Assembly: GCA_035692985.1 (NCBI GenBank)
Contig: DASSHG010000003.1
Span: forward strand, 75,667 to 139,666
DNA from: JARIHC01 sp035692985
GTDB lineage: Bacteria > Patescibacteriota > Saccharimonadia > Saccharimonadales > UBA4665
Reading direction: 5' to 3'
Length of the DNA: 64,000 nucleotides
This document shows, in pieces, positions 50,154 to 58,438 of the stretch. Under the pieces are notes generated by a model. It ran no database searches, was not told where the DNA came from, and was given only the letters and a program-made list of their open reading frames with translations. The translations under genes were made by a program, and so were the position numbers. Each line of letters begins with the position of its first letter. Position 1 is the stretch's first letter.

Positions 50154-50899
50154 CAGCGTGCATACCTTTCGAAACCGCTGGTAAATACGGCGGTTTTATC
50201 CGGCTTTATCATATAACCCTCGAGCCCTGGCCGCGATTCTATAAAAGCTATGCCCTGTTCGCCCATGGCGAAAGCGCCGGTCGCGAACCGGTCGGCTTCG
50301 TAAATGTCCGGCCCGATGACGGTCAGGCTGGCGATATCGGTAATGGGCTTGTCTGGCGCGTGCGGGTTATAAATATGCTGGCCGCGGATGGCGGTGCCCG
50401 AAGTAGCTACGCCCTGGTTGCTCACTTCCACGACTTTTATGATTTCGTCGCGATTGAATGGATTGCGAATGCCGATTTTCCAGGGCTTGGCCTGGCTATT
50501 GTGGCCGCCGGCCTGGATATCGCCGCCAGCCTCTATCCTGAAATTGGCGATATCTGTTGCGCGTAGCTGCCCAGCCGCTTGGTTAATCGCCCAGCCTTTG
50601 ACCAAACCCGACGGATCCAACTGTCCATTATGATTAATATCAAAGTAACCGTCGGTTTCCTGCTTGGTTTGCTCGCAAAGTTCTAAAATCCGGCGCATTT
50701 CCTCACTCCAGCCCGATCGCGCCAAGCCTCCGTTAATCCGCGAAATTTCGCTGTCTTTTTTATAAGTGCTGTAGCGGGCGTCAATCTTCCGGAAATACTC
50801 GAAAATTTCGTCTATTGAAACTTTTGCCGCCGCTCCGGCACCCACTGCCTCGACCGTTATCGGCATCCCCATGATTTGCTCGGTGCGCACCATACTCAT
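50153..50899 (-). CDS. apbE: ApbE-family FAD:protein FMN transferase
   Basis: ApbE attaches FMN to a Thr/Ser of target proteins. The 248 residues include GMPITVEAV at the start, DPSGLVKGWAIN, IEAGGDIQAGG and GTAIRGQHIYNPHAP, matching the flavin- and metal-binding motifs. It lies between its probable substrate gene upstream and the reductase fusion downstream. No lipobox or signal peptide is seen; export may be unusual or the enzyme may act inside. Confidence 0.92.
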   Translation of the reverse strand: MSMVRTEQIMGMPITVEAVGAGAAAKVSIDEIFEYFRKIDARYSTYKKDSEISRINGGLARSGWSEEMRRILELCEQTKQETDGYFDINHNGQLDPSGLVKGWAINQAAGQLRATDIANFRIEAGGDIQAGGHNSQAKPWKIGIRNPFNRDEIIKVVEVSNQGVATSGTAIRGQHIYNPHAPDKPITDIASLTVIGPDIYEADRFATGAFAMGEQGIAFIESRPGLEGYMIKPDKTAVFTSGFERYAR

Positions 50900-50903
50900 A
50901 AGT

Positions 50904-51347
50904 CTACATGGCCTTGTTTAACGCGGCCGATAGCGATTCCACGAACGCCTGGCTGGTATCGGTGGCGCCCGATACGCTGTCTACATGGGCGTTTTGCACT
51001 TTAATGGCTTCCTGTTGGAGGAACGGCATGGCTTGCTTGTTAATAGCCACTGAGTTCGGCTGGTCGTTGGGATACTGCAAGAAGTCCACCCCCACAATTT
51101 TGCCACCCTGGATGGTTGTCTGGACCTGGATGTTGCCATAAAACGCATCGGCCACCGAGCCGGTATACTCGCCGTCTTTATAGGTAATGGCCGTTTGGGC
51201 AGACGGCGCCATCGTAGTCGGAGATGTTTTAGGCGTGATGGTGCTCCGGTTATCGTTACCAGAATGCCGCGCCCCAAAACTGTACGCTACGAAAGATATC
51301 AGCACCAAGCCGGAAAGTAATATCTTTTTGGGTTCCAGTCGGGCCAT
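50904..51347 (-). CDS. FMN-binding domain protein (RnfG/NqrC-like, flavinylation substrate)
   Basis: A 147-residue exported protein: N-terminal helix (about 8-25), a disordered linker, then an FMN-binding domain with YKDGEYTGSVADAFYGNIQV and the flavinylation motif DSVSGATDT, whose Thr is the expected FMN attachment site. TAAAAT (51359-51354) ends exactly 6 nt before the ATG, so the operon is probably leaderless. apbE follows 4 nt downstream. Confidence 0.9.
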   Translation of the reverse strand: MARLEPKKILLSGLVLISFVAYSFGARHSGNDNRSTITPKTSPTTMAPSAQTAITYKDGEYTGSVADAFYGNIQVQTTIQGGKIVGVDFLQYPNDQPNSVAINKQAMPFLQQEAIKVQNAHVDSVSGATDTSQAFVESLSAALNKAM

Positions 51348-51494
51348 ACGTTAATTTTACAGGTAAACTTGTAACTTCGCTGAGAAAACGGATGAAATCA
51401 TAAACGCCATACCGGGTCATCCCATGTAAAGACGCCCTCTTCCAAGTCAAGGGCGTCGCTTTGTCTAGTAACCGCGTGAAACCACTTCTTCGCC

Positions 51495-51517
51495 ATAATT
51501 AATTACGGATTAATTAT
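51495..51517. repeat. AT-rich inverted repeat at the aldo/keto reductase stop
   Basis: ATAATTAAT and ATTAATTAT form perfect 9-bp arms around TACGG, overlapping the stop codon. Further downstream (near 51450-51475) GACGCCCT/AGGGCGTC with TTTACA after it on the minus strand is a weak terminator candidate. Confidence 0.6.
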
Positions 51518-52322
51518 ATGAAAGCTGGTGCGAACCGAGCGCCGAGAACTCTTCGTTCAGGCTATCCAGACGGCGCATGTCGTCTTCGCTCAGTTTGAAA
51601 TCAAAAACTTTGATGTTTTCCTCTAGGTGGTCAAGGCTATTGGCTTTAATTATAGGCACCACGCCTTGCTGCTGCAGGCTCCAGCGGATCATGATCTGCC
51701 CTGGGGTTTTGCCATGGGCGGCAGCAATTTCTTGGACCGTCTGGTCGTCGAGCCGCTCGCCGCGTGTCAACGGACTGTAAGCTTGGATGACAATGCCATT
51801 CTCCTGGCAGTAGCCGAGCATTTCCTTGCTATGGCCGAACGGTGACCACTCTATCTGGTTGACCACCGGCACCTCGCCGGTGTTATCGATCAACTCCTGC
51901 AGCTGTTCAATCGAGTAATTGCTGACGCCGATATCTTTAGTGAGGCCGTCGTCGCGGGCCCGCATCAGGCCGCGCCACAAATCTTCGCCGGCGCCGCTGG
52001 CTGGCGGGCGGTGCAACAGCATGAGATCGGCATAGCTAAGGCCTAATTCCGCCAAGTCGTCCTTAGTGGCTTCATAAGCGTCATCGTCCTCTTCTACCTT
52101 GGTCACTAAGTAAAACGCCGAGCGCTCAAAACCGCTTTTTTGAATACCATCGCCAATGCCCGGCTGGGTGCCGTAATCACCGGACGTGTCAATCATTGGA
52201 TACCCCAGCCCCAGCGCCTCTTGGATAGTGCCTGGCGTATCCTTGGTTAATTGCCAGGTGCCGAGTCCTATAATCGGCATCTCGCGTCCGGTATGAAGCG
52301 TGATAGTTGATTTTAAATTCAT
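51510..52322 (-). CDS. Aldo/keto reductase
   Basis: The 270-residue NADPH-dependent carbonyl reductase shows the tetrad: Asp and Tyr in MIDTSGDYG, Lys in LVTKVEED and His in LMLLHRPP. Further motifs are GVSNYSIEQL and VVNQIEWSPF. It could reduce dicarbonyls such as methylglyoxal or 2,5-diketogluconate. AGGAGGG precedes the ATG at 52322. It is divergent from the SPW gene; between them is an inverted repeat that might control both. Confidence 0.93.
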   Translation of the reverse strand: MNLKSTITLHTGREMPIIGLGTWQLTKDTPGTIQEALGLGYPMIDTSGDYGTQPGIGDGIQKSGFERSAFYLVTKVEEDDDAYEATKDDLAELGLSYADLMLLHRPPASGAGEDLWRGLMRARDDGLTKDIGVSNYSIEQLQELIDNTGEVPVVNQIEWSPFGHSKEMLGYCQENGIVIQAYSPLTRGERLDDQTVQEIAAAHGKTPGQIMIRWSLQQQGVVPIIKANSLDHLEENIKVFDFKLSEDDMRRLDSLNEEFSALGSHQLSYN

Positions 52323-52394
52323 CTGCTGCCCTCCTTTCCAATTTACCTCGCGTATCATACAAGCAGATAAGTAGCCCTGCAGTTACTTAATTCA

Positions 52395-52412
52395 CAGTGA
52401 TTTTATTCACTG
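52395..52412. promoter_or_regulatory. Inverted repeat in the AKR/SPW intergenic region
   Basis: CAGTGA and TCACTG are perfect arms around TTTTAT, in the divergent promoter region. A candidate operator; no regulator gene is adjacent. Confidence 0.5.
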
Positions 52413-52464
52413 CGCAACCTGGTCTGATTAGTTACTATGCCCAATAGAAAGGAGGGAATCCGCC

Positions 52465-52818
52465 ATGGACAAATTAGCACAATCAAGAGTGGCTAGTGTG
52501 CTCATGATCGCGTTGGGAGTATGGATGCTGATCACGCCTCTCGTAATCTCGATGACGGGCGCCGCGCTCGTTAATATCCTGATTACCGGCGCCATAATCG
52601 CGGTGGTCAGTTTGATCCAGCTATTGTGGGTCAACGCTTTGCCCAGCTGGGTCAACACGGTGGCAGTTATCTGGCTGTTCATATCAGCCTTTGCTTTCAC
52701 TATGGGCACCGCCGCGGCTTGGAACCAAGCAGTATTCGCTGTCATCGGGTTCGTGCTGTCGATATGGGACGGCATGGAAATGACCGAAGTCCAGCGCGAA
52801 CACCATTCGCACGCCTAA
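52465..52818 (+). CDS. SPW-repeat membrane protein
   Basis: The 117-residue protein has four helices in two similar halves, each with a SPW-type pattern (ALGVWMLITPL and LPSWVNTVAVIWLFISAF). The family's function is unknown. AAAGGAGGG precedes the ATG at 52465. The short C-terminal tail is His-rich (EHHSHA). Neighbours (aldo/keto reductase, KGG protein) suggest a stress setting. Confidence 0.85.
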   Translation: MDKLAQSRVASVLMIALGVWMLITPLVISMTGAALVNILITGAIIAVVSLIQLLWVNALPSWVNTVAVIWLFISAFAFTMGTAAAWNQAVFAVIGFVLSIWDGMEMTEVQREHHSHA

Positions 52819-52852
52819 AGGCGACTCGCTGCAGACAGCAGGCAAAAATTCG

Positions 52853-52892
52853 AGGTTCCTGGTTACGGCTATGGCTGGCCAGGAGCCTTTAA
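52853..52892. terminator. Bidirectional terminator between SPW and VOC genes
   Basis: AGGTTCCTGG (52853-52862) pairs with CCAGGAGCCT (52879-52888), 10 bp with one G-U. TTTAAAATA follows on plus and a T5 run on minus, so it can end both convergent transcripts. Confidence 0.7.
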
Positions 52893-52899
52893 AATATAG

Positions 52900-53295
52900 T
52901 TAAAACTCGTCAATAACGAGTTTTTTCATCTTCATCATGCGGGTGAAGGCGCCCGGCCGTTTCATGAGCTCGTCCATGTTTTGAGGCACCACTTGCCAGC
53001 TCAGGCCGAACTTATCTTTGCACCACCCGCATTGCTCCGAGCCGGGTACACTGGAGAGCTTTTCCCAGAAGTAATCGATCTCTTCCTGGTCTTTGCAGCT
53101 GATCGAGAAAGACACGGCTTCGCTGAACTTGAACTCCGGTCCGGCATTGATGGCCGCGAAACGCTGGCCGGCCAGCTCAAACTCAATTACCAGCGGCTTG
53201 CCTGCCAGGTTCTTTTGGAAATCGGCCAGACCTTCTTCGGTGCTCTTCGGATAATAGGCCGTATGCACGGTTTTGCTGTCTGGAAAAACGGACAC
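52900..53295 (-). CDS. VOC-superfamily (PhnB-like) protein, N-terminus short
   Basis: The 131 residues match the 3-dmu-9_3-mt/PhnB-like branch of the vicinal-oxygen-chelate fold (VIEFELAGQRFAAINAGPEFKFSEAVSF, QCGWCKDKFGLSWQVVP, MMKMKKLVI). The usual first 25 or so residues are missing or altered. The frame upstream of the GTG at 53295 continues as EAVEYY-V, like the family, and reaches back to a stop near 53355 without ATG, GTG or TTG. The gene may use this GTG and make a short protein, or be decaying at its 5' end. Confidence 0.75.
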   Translation of the reverse strand: MSVFPDSKTVHTAYYPKSTEEGLADFQKNLAGKPLVIEFELAGQRFAAINAGPEFKFSEAVSFSISCKDQEEIDYFWEKLSSVPGSEQCGWCKDKFGLSWQVVPQNMDELMKRPGAFTRMMKMKKLVIDEF

Positions 53296-53316
53296 GTAAT
53301 ATTCGACTGCCTCTAC

Positions 53317-53328
53317 TGCAACGTTGCA
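53317..53328. promoter_or_regulatory. 12-bp palindrome TGCAACGTTGCA
   Basis: A perfect 12-bp palindrome lies between the VOC gene and the divergent KGG gene, overlapping the frame upstream of the VOC start. Candidate operator; could be chance. Confidence 0.4.
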
Positions 53329-53357
53329 AAGGGGTTTATTAAGTGAAGGAGGAGACT

Positions 53358-53558
53358 ATGGCAGATAGTAATCGCGGTTTTGCCGCAATGGATGAAGATA
53401 AGCAAAAAGATATTGCGAGCGAGGGTGGCAAGGCTCGTCACTCAAACAAGTCTAATGATAACAATAAGAAGAGCAGCAGCTCACCTCAAACGAGCGGTGC
53501 GGCCGGTTCAACTGAGGCTGCAAAGCGCGGCGGAGAACATAGCCACCGCAACAAATAG
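53358..53558 (+). CDS. KGG-motif stress-induced protein
   Basis: A small hydrophilic 66-residue protein with two KGG/con-10-type motifs: RGFAAMDEDKQKDIASEGGKA at the start (given in two parts: RGFAAMDEDK and QKDIASEGGKA) and TEAAKRGGEHSH at the end, joined by an Asn/Ser/Lys-rich linker. Such proteins accumulate under stress and are probably disordered. GGAGGAGAC is just before the ATG at 53358. Confidence 0.88.
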   Translation: MADSNRGFAAMDEDKQKDIASEGGKARHSNKSNDNNKKSSSSPQTSGAAGSTEAAKRGGEHSHRNK

Positions 53559-53591
53559 CGGCACAGCGGCACTCTATTAAAAAGAGAGCAG

Positions 53592-53626
53592 AAAGGGGCG
53601 CCAGCCAAAGGCGTCTCTTTGGTTTT
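53592..53626 (+). terminator. Rho-independent terminator after the KGG gene
   Basis: AAAGGGGCGCC (53592-53602) pairs with GGCGTCTCTTT (53610-53620) over 11 bp with two G-U pairs; GGTTTT follows. Confidence 0.8.
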
Positions 53627-53759
53627 GCCAGTTCGCTAATGCTAAATTTTTATAATTTTTACAATCGTTGTAATATTTTTCACACTGGTGGCTGGCGGCG
53701 GGGTTTATTATAGCCCTATAATTTAAATAGCCTTTTTGACTGAACCTGGAGGGTAAAAA

Positions 53760-54659
53760 GTGAAGCTAAAATCCCGTCTGTTTTACGGTTACATCCTGTC
53801 TCTGGTTCTATACAGCGCAATCGTGCTGATACCCAAACCTTCACCTACCATATTGATGCAGTATCATATTACTGCCGGCCGTTTAAGAGTGATAGACATT
53901 ACCATAATCCTGGTGCTGGCGGCCATCTGGTTCGCCGGTTTTTACGGTTATGGCAAATTTAGGGATTATGCCAAGACGATCCGTAATACAAAAGACGGCA
54001 AGCATATCAAACAATTGTCCACGGGGTTGCTGCTGTTGGTATTATGGCTGCCAGTTTCTTCCATTATTTCCTCGGCGCTTAATTACATAGCCCTTAGGCA
54101 TCCGGCCTGGTTGCACGCTACGACTATCATTAACCATTATGTCAGTGTGATATTACCGCTAGCCGCGTATGTGTTTATCAGTCTGGGCGCCCGCGGGCTC
54201 AGCCGGTTAGCACGGCAGCGACCGTCTTTTTGGGCTACCAACATAATCAGCATCCTTCTAATTTACACCGGCATTGTTTATATAAGATTGGTGGCCAGCA
54301 CGCACCATAGGGGTTTACTTTACCAGATGTCTATCTGGCCGATCTTCCTGACGCTCGTGGCGCCGTATATTTATATGTGGTCGATCGGAGCCATGGCCGC
54401 TTATGAATTGTTTCTTTACAGCCGCAAAAGCCCGGGTTTCATCTATCGTAAGAGCTGGCGCCTATTAGCGTTCGGGTTCGGCTGGTTAATAATTACTTCT
54501 ATAGCTTTCCAATATCTGACTTCCTTGACGGCCCGTTTGCAGCACTTGTCGCTGTACACGCTGTTGGTAATTGTTTATGCCCTGCTGGCGTTGTTATCGA
54601 TTGGTTTTGTGCTCATCGCTTTTGGTACCAGAAAATTGCAGAAAATTGAAGAGGTTTAG
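53760..54659 (+). CDS. Polytopic membrane protein, unknown function
   Basis: The 299-residue protein has about eight hydrophobic helices with basic loops; I do not recognise the family. It starts with GTG after CTGGAGGG. The next gene begins 3 bp after its stop, so the two are co-transcribed and perhaps partners. The sequence is poor in charged residues inside helices and lacks a recognisable transporter motif. Confidence 0.75.
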   Translation: MKLKSRLFYGYILSLVLYSAIVLIPKPSPTILMQYHITAGRLRVIDITIILVLAAIWFAGFYGYGKFRDYAKTIRNTKDGKHIKQLSTGLLLLVLWLPVSSIISSALNYIALRHPAWLHATTIINHYVSVILPLAAYVFISLGARGLSRLARQRPSFWATNIISILLIYTGIVYIRLVASTHHRGLLYQMSIWPIFLTLVAPYIYMWSIGAMAAYELFLYSRKSPGFIYRKSWRLLAFGFGWLIITSIAFQYLTSLTARLQHLSLYTLLVIVYALLALLSIGFVLIAFGTRKLQKIEEV

Positions 54660-54661
54660 CT

Positions 54662-54907
54662 TTGGGGCGGGAGAACAATAAACTATACGAGAAAGTGGTG
54701 CGTGTAACCTACCGGTATCTGGGTCCGGCTGCCGACCGTTTTGTTTCCCGCCAGTGTAAGAGCCATTTGAACAAAAAGCCCGGACAGCTGTGTCAAAATG
54801 ATCTTGACGACCTGATAGTCTGGTTCAGCCTGGCTATGGGTATGCTCAGTGAAGACCCTGAGGTCGTAAAACAATTCGAATCCGAACTCAAGGGGCTGGC
54901 AGGCTAA
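54662..54907 (+). CDS. Small soluble protein, TTG start
   Basis: The 81-residue product (MGRENNKLYEKVVRVTYRYLG at the start, in parts MGRENNKLYE and KVVRVTYRYLG) is helical, with two Cys (RQCKSH and QLCQND). Unknown family. TTG at 54662 is the only usable start near the GAGG site in the end of the preceding gene. Likely coupled with the upstream membrane protein. Confidence 0.65.
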   Translation: MGRENNKLYEKVVRVTYRYLGPAADRFVSRQCKSHLNKKPGQLCQNDLDDLIVWFSLAMGMLSEDPEVVKQFESELKGLAG

Positions 54908-54945
54908 AAATGATAGTCCGGCTTCGGGCGTTGGTCCCGACCCTA

Positions 54946-57171
54946 TTATGAGTCGGGCTGGTTATTTAGCTTGCTGGCGACGAGACGCAAGACAACCTCG
55001 TCGTTGACTCTCTCGAAGTGCTGCTTTAGGCTCTGATCCGGGTCATGCCGCATAGCCCGGCCGCCAAGTTCCCTAACACCTTTTTTATCCAGTTGAATCA
55101 TTTCCTGCCAAGTTGCCAGTTTTGGATCAAGTTCTTCAAAGACGTATGTCGCGTTATTAGTCTTGGGGTTTTCGGCGGCCACTATCGTGTGCTCATTAGC
55201 GTTAATTACCAACGCGTAATAAGGGAAACGCTCTTTCAGGCTTCCTGGCAGCAACCTGAAAAGTTGGGTGTCGTAGCCTGCTTCGGAGTAGGCAACGCTT
55301 AACTCGTCCATAGCTACGAGGCGCGCCCAGTCAAGCGTAGGGATTTTCTTACTGCCGGGCCGGGTTGCCAGCTCCAGCGTATCTTCTTCCAGAGCTTCGA
55401 GATTTGAGATGCCGGGAGGAAATGCCCGGATATCCAGAGGTTCGGTCTCGACGCGGAGAGCTTCGATCGATTGCAGTGTTTGGGATGATATTTTTCTGGC
55501 GGCCCGCTCGATGCGTTGGCCGGCAGGCGTGCGATGAGTGCTGCCATAGAGCACAAGCCCATCGCCAACCCGGTGTAAAACTTGGAGCTCAGAAGCCTGC
55601 AAGGCAGCCACATTGTCAATTAACCAGTCACACAAAGCCGTTAGATTAAACTTAACGGCATGTTCACCGAGTTCTTCCATAAGCGGCCTTTCATTTTCAT
55701 AGGCTTCAAAAAGCTTGTCGAAAACCCGGTTCCGGGTTTGGCTTGAGAGCTGCTCATCTAGGCTAAGTAGCAAGCCGGCAGCATCGTAGGCGTCTTCTTT
55801 TGCGAGGGCTTCGGCCGTAGATTCGTCGTCACCGACCTCCCCTTTAATTATCACAGCAGTCAAATTATTGCTGCCTGGAACTTTTTTTACGTCGGCGCGT
55901 GTCATGAAATATGGCGCCCGCAGACTTTCCAGCTCATCACGCAACGCCTGCTCTTTCCGGGCTTCGGCTGCCCGATTAGTTGCTATAGTGCCGGCGGTCC
56001 TTGCGGCCTTGAGCTGCTTGAGATGATCCGCCAGTCTCGGTTCCACTATCGGCAAGGGTCGAGGCAGCTCGAATTTAGGGGTGGTTAATACCATTTGATC
56101 CCGCAAAGAGTTTGCTATGTCGATAACACTCTTAGCTCTCCGGTTAATTCTCTTGTAAAGAGTGACGGCTTCCCTCTCTATCCCTAGCCGCGCGTCTGTT
56201 TCTTCAGGACTGAAACCATCGATGTAAGGGGCTGGCATATGTTCAGCAAGCTCTTCCAAGGCCTTAACGGCCTGCCCTAAAGCGCTGTCAATAACTGCTT
56301 TATATGCAGTACCAATGTTATGGTGAGATTTTTTCATAAGATGAGTCCGATTATCAGCAAGCTCTAATTCCGTCGTATAGGAATTAATGATATTTTCTCT
56401 TTCCTCTGCGCTGGCTACGGAATCTGCCATGATATCTCTCAGAGTATTCTTAAATGAGACCATACTTCCATCTATATGATAGGCGCCAGCTAAATATGCC
56501 CCCTGCTTAACATAGCTTAAATTGACGAAATCTGACGGCAGCTGAGAGTTGGCAGGGAGGCCTTGTTGGATTCTTTCTTGCTGAAAGAATTGCGCCAATC
56601 GTACGAAACTCAGCGCGGTGACCGTGTTTGTATCACGTACACTGGGGATATTTTTTGCCGCGATCGCCAATTCGCTCACATAATCATCAAGTTCGGATTT
56701 TCCTGCTGGCAAGTCAGCCGGTACCGTTGCTAATTCGTCAATTTTTTCCCTGTTTTCTGTGTCGTGAACTTCCGTGAACGCGGGGGTTTCTTCCAACCCT
56801 TCGTAGCTAGACACAAGTTTGTCAAATAGCCTATGCGGCACTATTAGCTTAGACAATTCTTTATCCGGGGCATTTTTGGACACGCCTTCATTTACTAGCA
56901 TGCCGAATTCAACCAAAGTTATTAAATCTCTGTCGCTGATATCGAGACCTGCGAACTTTTCGGGATGAAGGGTAATTATGTCGTTTGCATATTCATTGAC
57001 CATAGCTAAAGCTGTGTCTGCTGTGTCGATGTATCCCAAGGCGTTTCGCTCTATGCGCTCTATAGTAGCCAGGTCCAGCTCACCAGACTGCTCGTGGCCA
57101 ATCACGCCTTGTCTTTCCGGGTCTGCGCCAGAGCTGTTGGCCACCGTCTGCTCCGCCTCTCTATTAATCAT
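54946..57171 (-). CDS. Large soluble hypothetical protein, 741 aa
   Basis: One of the longest proteins in the window, without a recognised domain. It is acidic, mainly helical, with long predicted helices (about residues 35-110, 200-360, 420-540) and no membrane segment or signal peptide. A more globular C-terminal part (RLVAMDELSVAYSEAGYDT, PYYALVINANEHTIVAAEN) might be a separate domain. The ATG at 57171 is supported by TG-T-TATAAT (57184-57179) 7 nt upstream, so it is leaderless. It is in the direction of the exopolysaccharide operon but has its own promoter. Confidence 0.8.
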   Translation of the reverse strand: MINREAEQTVANSSGADPERQGVIGHEQSGELDLATIERIERNALGYIDTADTALAMVNEYANDIITLHPEKFAGLDISDRDLITLVEFGMLVNEGVSKNAPDKELSKLIVPHRLFDKLVSSYEGLEETPAFTEVHDTENREKIDELATVPADLPAGKSELDDYVSELAIAAKNIPSVRDTNTVTALSFVRLAQFFQQERIQQGLPANSQLPSDFVNLSYVKQGAYLAGAYHIDGSMVSFKNTLRDIMADSVASAEERENIINSYTTELELADNRTHLMKKSHHNIGTAYKAVIDSALGQAVKALEELAEHMPAPYIDGFSPEETDARLGIEREAVTLYKRINRRAKSVIDIANSLRDQMVLTTPKFELPRPLPIVEPRLADHLKQLKAARTAGTIATNRAAEARKEQALRDELESLRAPYFMTRADVKKVPGSNNLTAVIIKGEVGDDESTAEALAKEDAYDAAGLLLSLDEQLSSQTRNRVFDKLFEAYENERPLMEELGEHAVKFNLTALCDWLIDNVAALQASELQVLHRVGDGLVLYGSTHRTPAGQRIERAARKISSQTLQSIEALRVETEPLDIRAFPPGISNLEALEEDTLELATRPGSKKIPTLDWARLVAMDELSVAYSEAGYDTQLFRLLPGSLKERFPYYALVINANEHTIVAAENPKTNNATYVFEELDPKLATWQEMIQLDKKGVRELGGRAMRHDPDQSLKQHFERVNDEVVLRLVASKLNNQPDS

Positions 57172-57244
57172 TTAGATGATTATAACATGAGACTATATTT
57201 TTACAATGGCAGACTCCTTACGAGACAAACAGCTATGAAATCTG

Positions 57245-58438
57245 CTACGACCCTTCCCGGTCGAACAGCCACAGGGGTATGTCGTTATTCTGAAGGCGGG
57301 CGGCGAAATTGGCGAAGACCGGGCTGGCTGGCGAGGTGGTGACATTACTGTCGCTAAAGTACGACCAGTTCGTAGCCTCCGAAGCATTACTTTTGTCTTG
57401 CGAAAATAAGTTGATTGATACGTGGTAGCCTTGTTTTTTAAGAGTTTGGGCCTGGGTAATAATGCCATTAAGCACATCCGTACGCCGTTCCGGGTTAACG
57501 TAAGTCTGGCGGGTTGGATCATCGGTATATTTGGCAGAGAACGTACCGGTATTGAACCAAACGTTTTTGATCTTCATAGTATCAGCCGCCTCTTTTATCA
57601 ATTTATAACTTAAGAACTCGGAAGCATCGAAAATTCCCGCCCCTCCTTTATTAGCCGGAGGCATCCAGGGAAAACCTTGTAAGCCGACGCTGCGTACCAG
57701 CAAGGGATTCAAATTTTTGACGTAAGGCACCAGGCTGACATACTCGCCATTCGCCCAGTCGAAATCGTCGGCGCTATAAGTGGCGGAATTGAGCATCACG
57801 CTTCCCTCTAGGCCGGGAAATGATTGCTGGGCGATAGAGAGATAATCGTTGACTATCGCCGCGAAGTCTTCCGGAGTAGTATTACCGCGGGCCCAGTATG
57901 GCAGATTGGGCTCAGGCAGGGGCACCCACACCCCAGTCTGCTGTGCTATAACGCCTTGGCTCCGGATAGTCTGAAAGTAAGTGGCGATAGCAGTATTGTA
58001 CGCGCCATTTTGTAGCTGCGACCAGTCTAGATTGGTGGAATCGGCCGTAGGCTCAACGATGATCAGCGGTCTGACCTTGAATTTGTTGAATTCCTGCAGC
58101 GTACCGGCCATTGCCTTGCCCATAGTGGCGGCTTCGGTAGTATCCTTTGGTATTTGGGTGAAAACCATGAGATGGGTGGTGACTGCCGAATGGCAGAGCT
58201 TCTGATACTCGGCAAGCTTGCGTAGTTGAGGATCTTTGGCCTTTTCCAAGCCTTTGATAGCGGGCCGGTTGCTGCAGCGGAAATTACTCGCTACCGTCGG
58301 TTTGGGTTTCGCCTTAAAGGCCGCCGGCATCGACGGCATATAGCTTTTACTGGTTAGCGCATAAGCTACAACTTGGAAAGTCAGCAGCGACGCCATGACC
58401 ATAATTAAAGTGTAAATAAAGATGCTTCGTCTATTCAT
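57245..58438 (-). CDS. Glycoside-hydrolase-like exported protein
   Basis: An N-terminal helix (about 7-28) exports or anchors a 370-residue domain that reads like a TIM-barrel glycosidase: PLIIVEPTADSTNLDW, VWVPLPEPNLPYW with a possible acid Glu, GSVMLNSATYSADDFDW and VGLQGFPWMPP. I cannot assign the GH family. It overlaps the glycosyltransferase gene by 8 bp, so it may trim or release the polymer made there, as exported hydrolases do in other synthase-dependent polysaccharide systems. Confidence 0.75.
   Translation of the reverse strand: MNRRSIFIYTLIMVMASLLTFQVVAYALTSKSYMPSMPAAFKAKPKPTVASNFRCSNRPAIKGLEKAKDPQLRKLAEYQKLCHSAVTTHLMVFTQIPKDTTEAATMGKAMAGTLQEFNKFKVRPLIIVEPTADSTNLDWSQLQNGAYNTAIATYFQTIRSQGVIAQQTGVWVPLPEPNLPYWARGNTTPEDFAAIVNDYLSIAQQSFPGLEGSVMLNSATYSADDFDWANGEYVSLVPYVKNLNPLLVRSVGLQGFPWMPPANKGGAGIFDASEFLSYKLIKEAADTMKIKNVWFNTGTFSAKYTDDPTRQTYVNPERRTDVLNGIITQAQTLKKQGYHVSINLFSQDKSNASEATNWSYFSDSNVTTSPASPVFANFAARLQNNDIPLWLFDREGS

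Noticed and set aside
56338..56352. GATGAGTCCG similar to a hammerhead core
   Set aside because: No GAAA core, no closing stems, and it lies inside the 741-codon gene.
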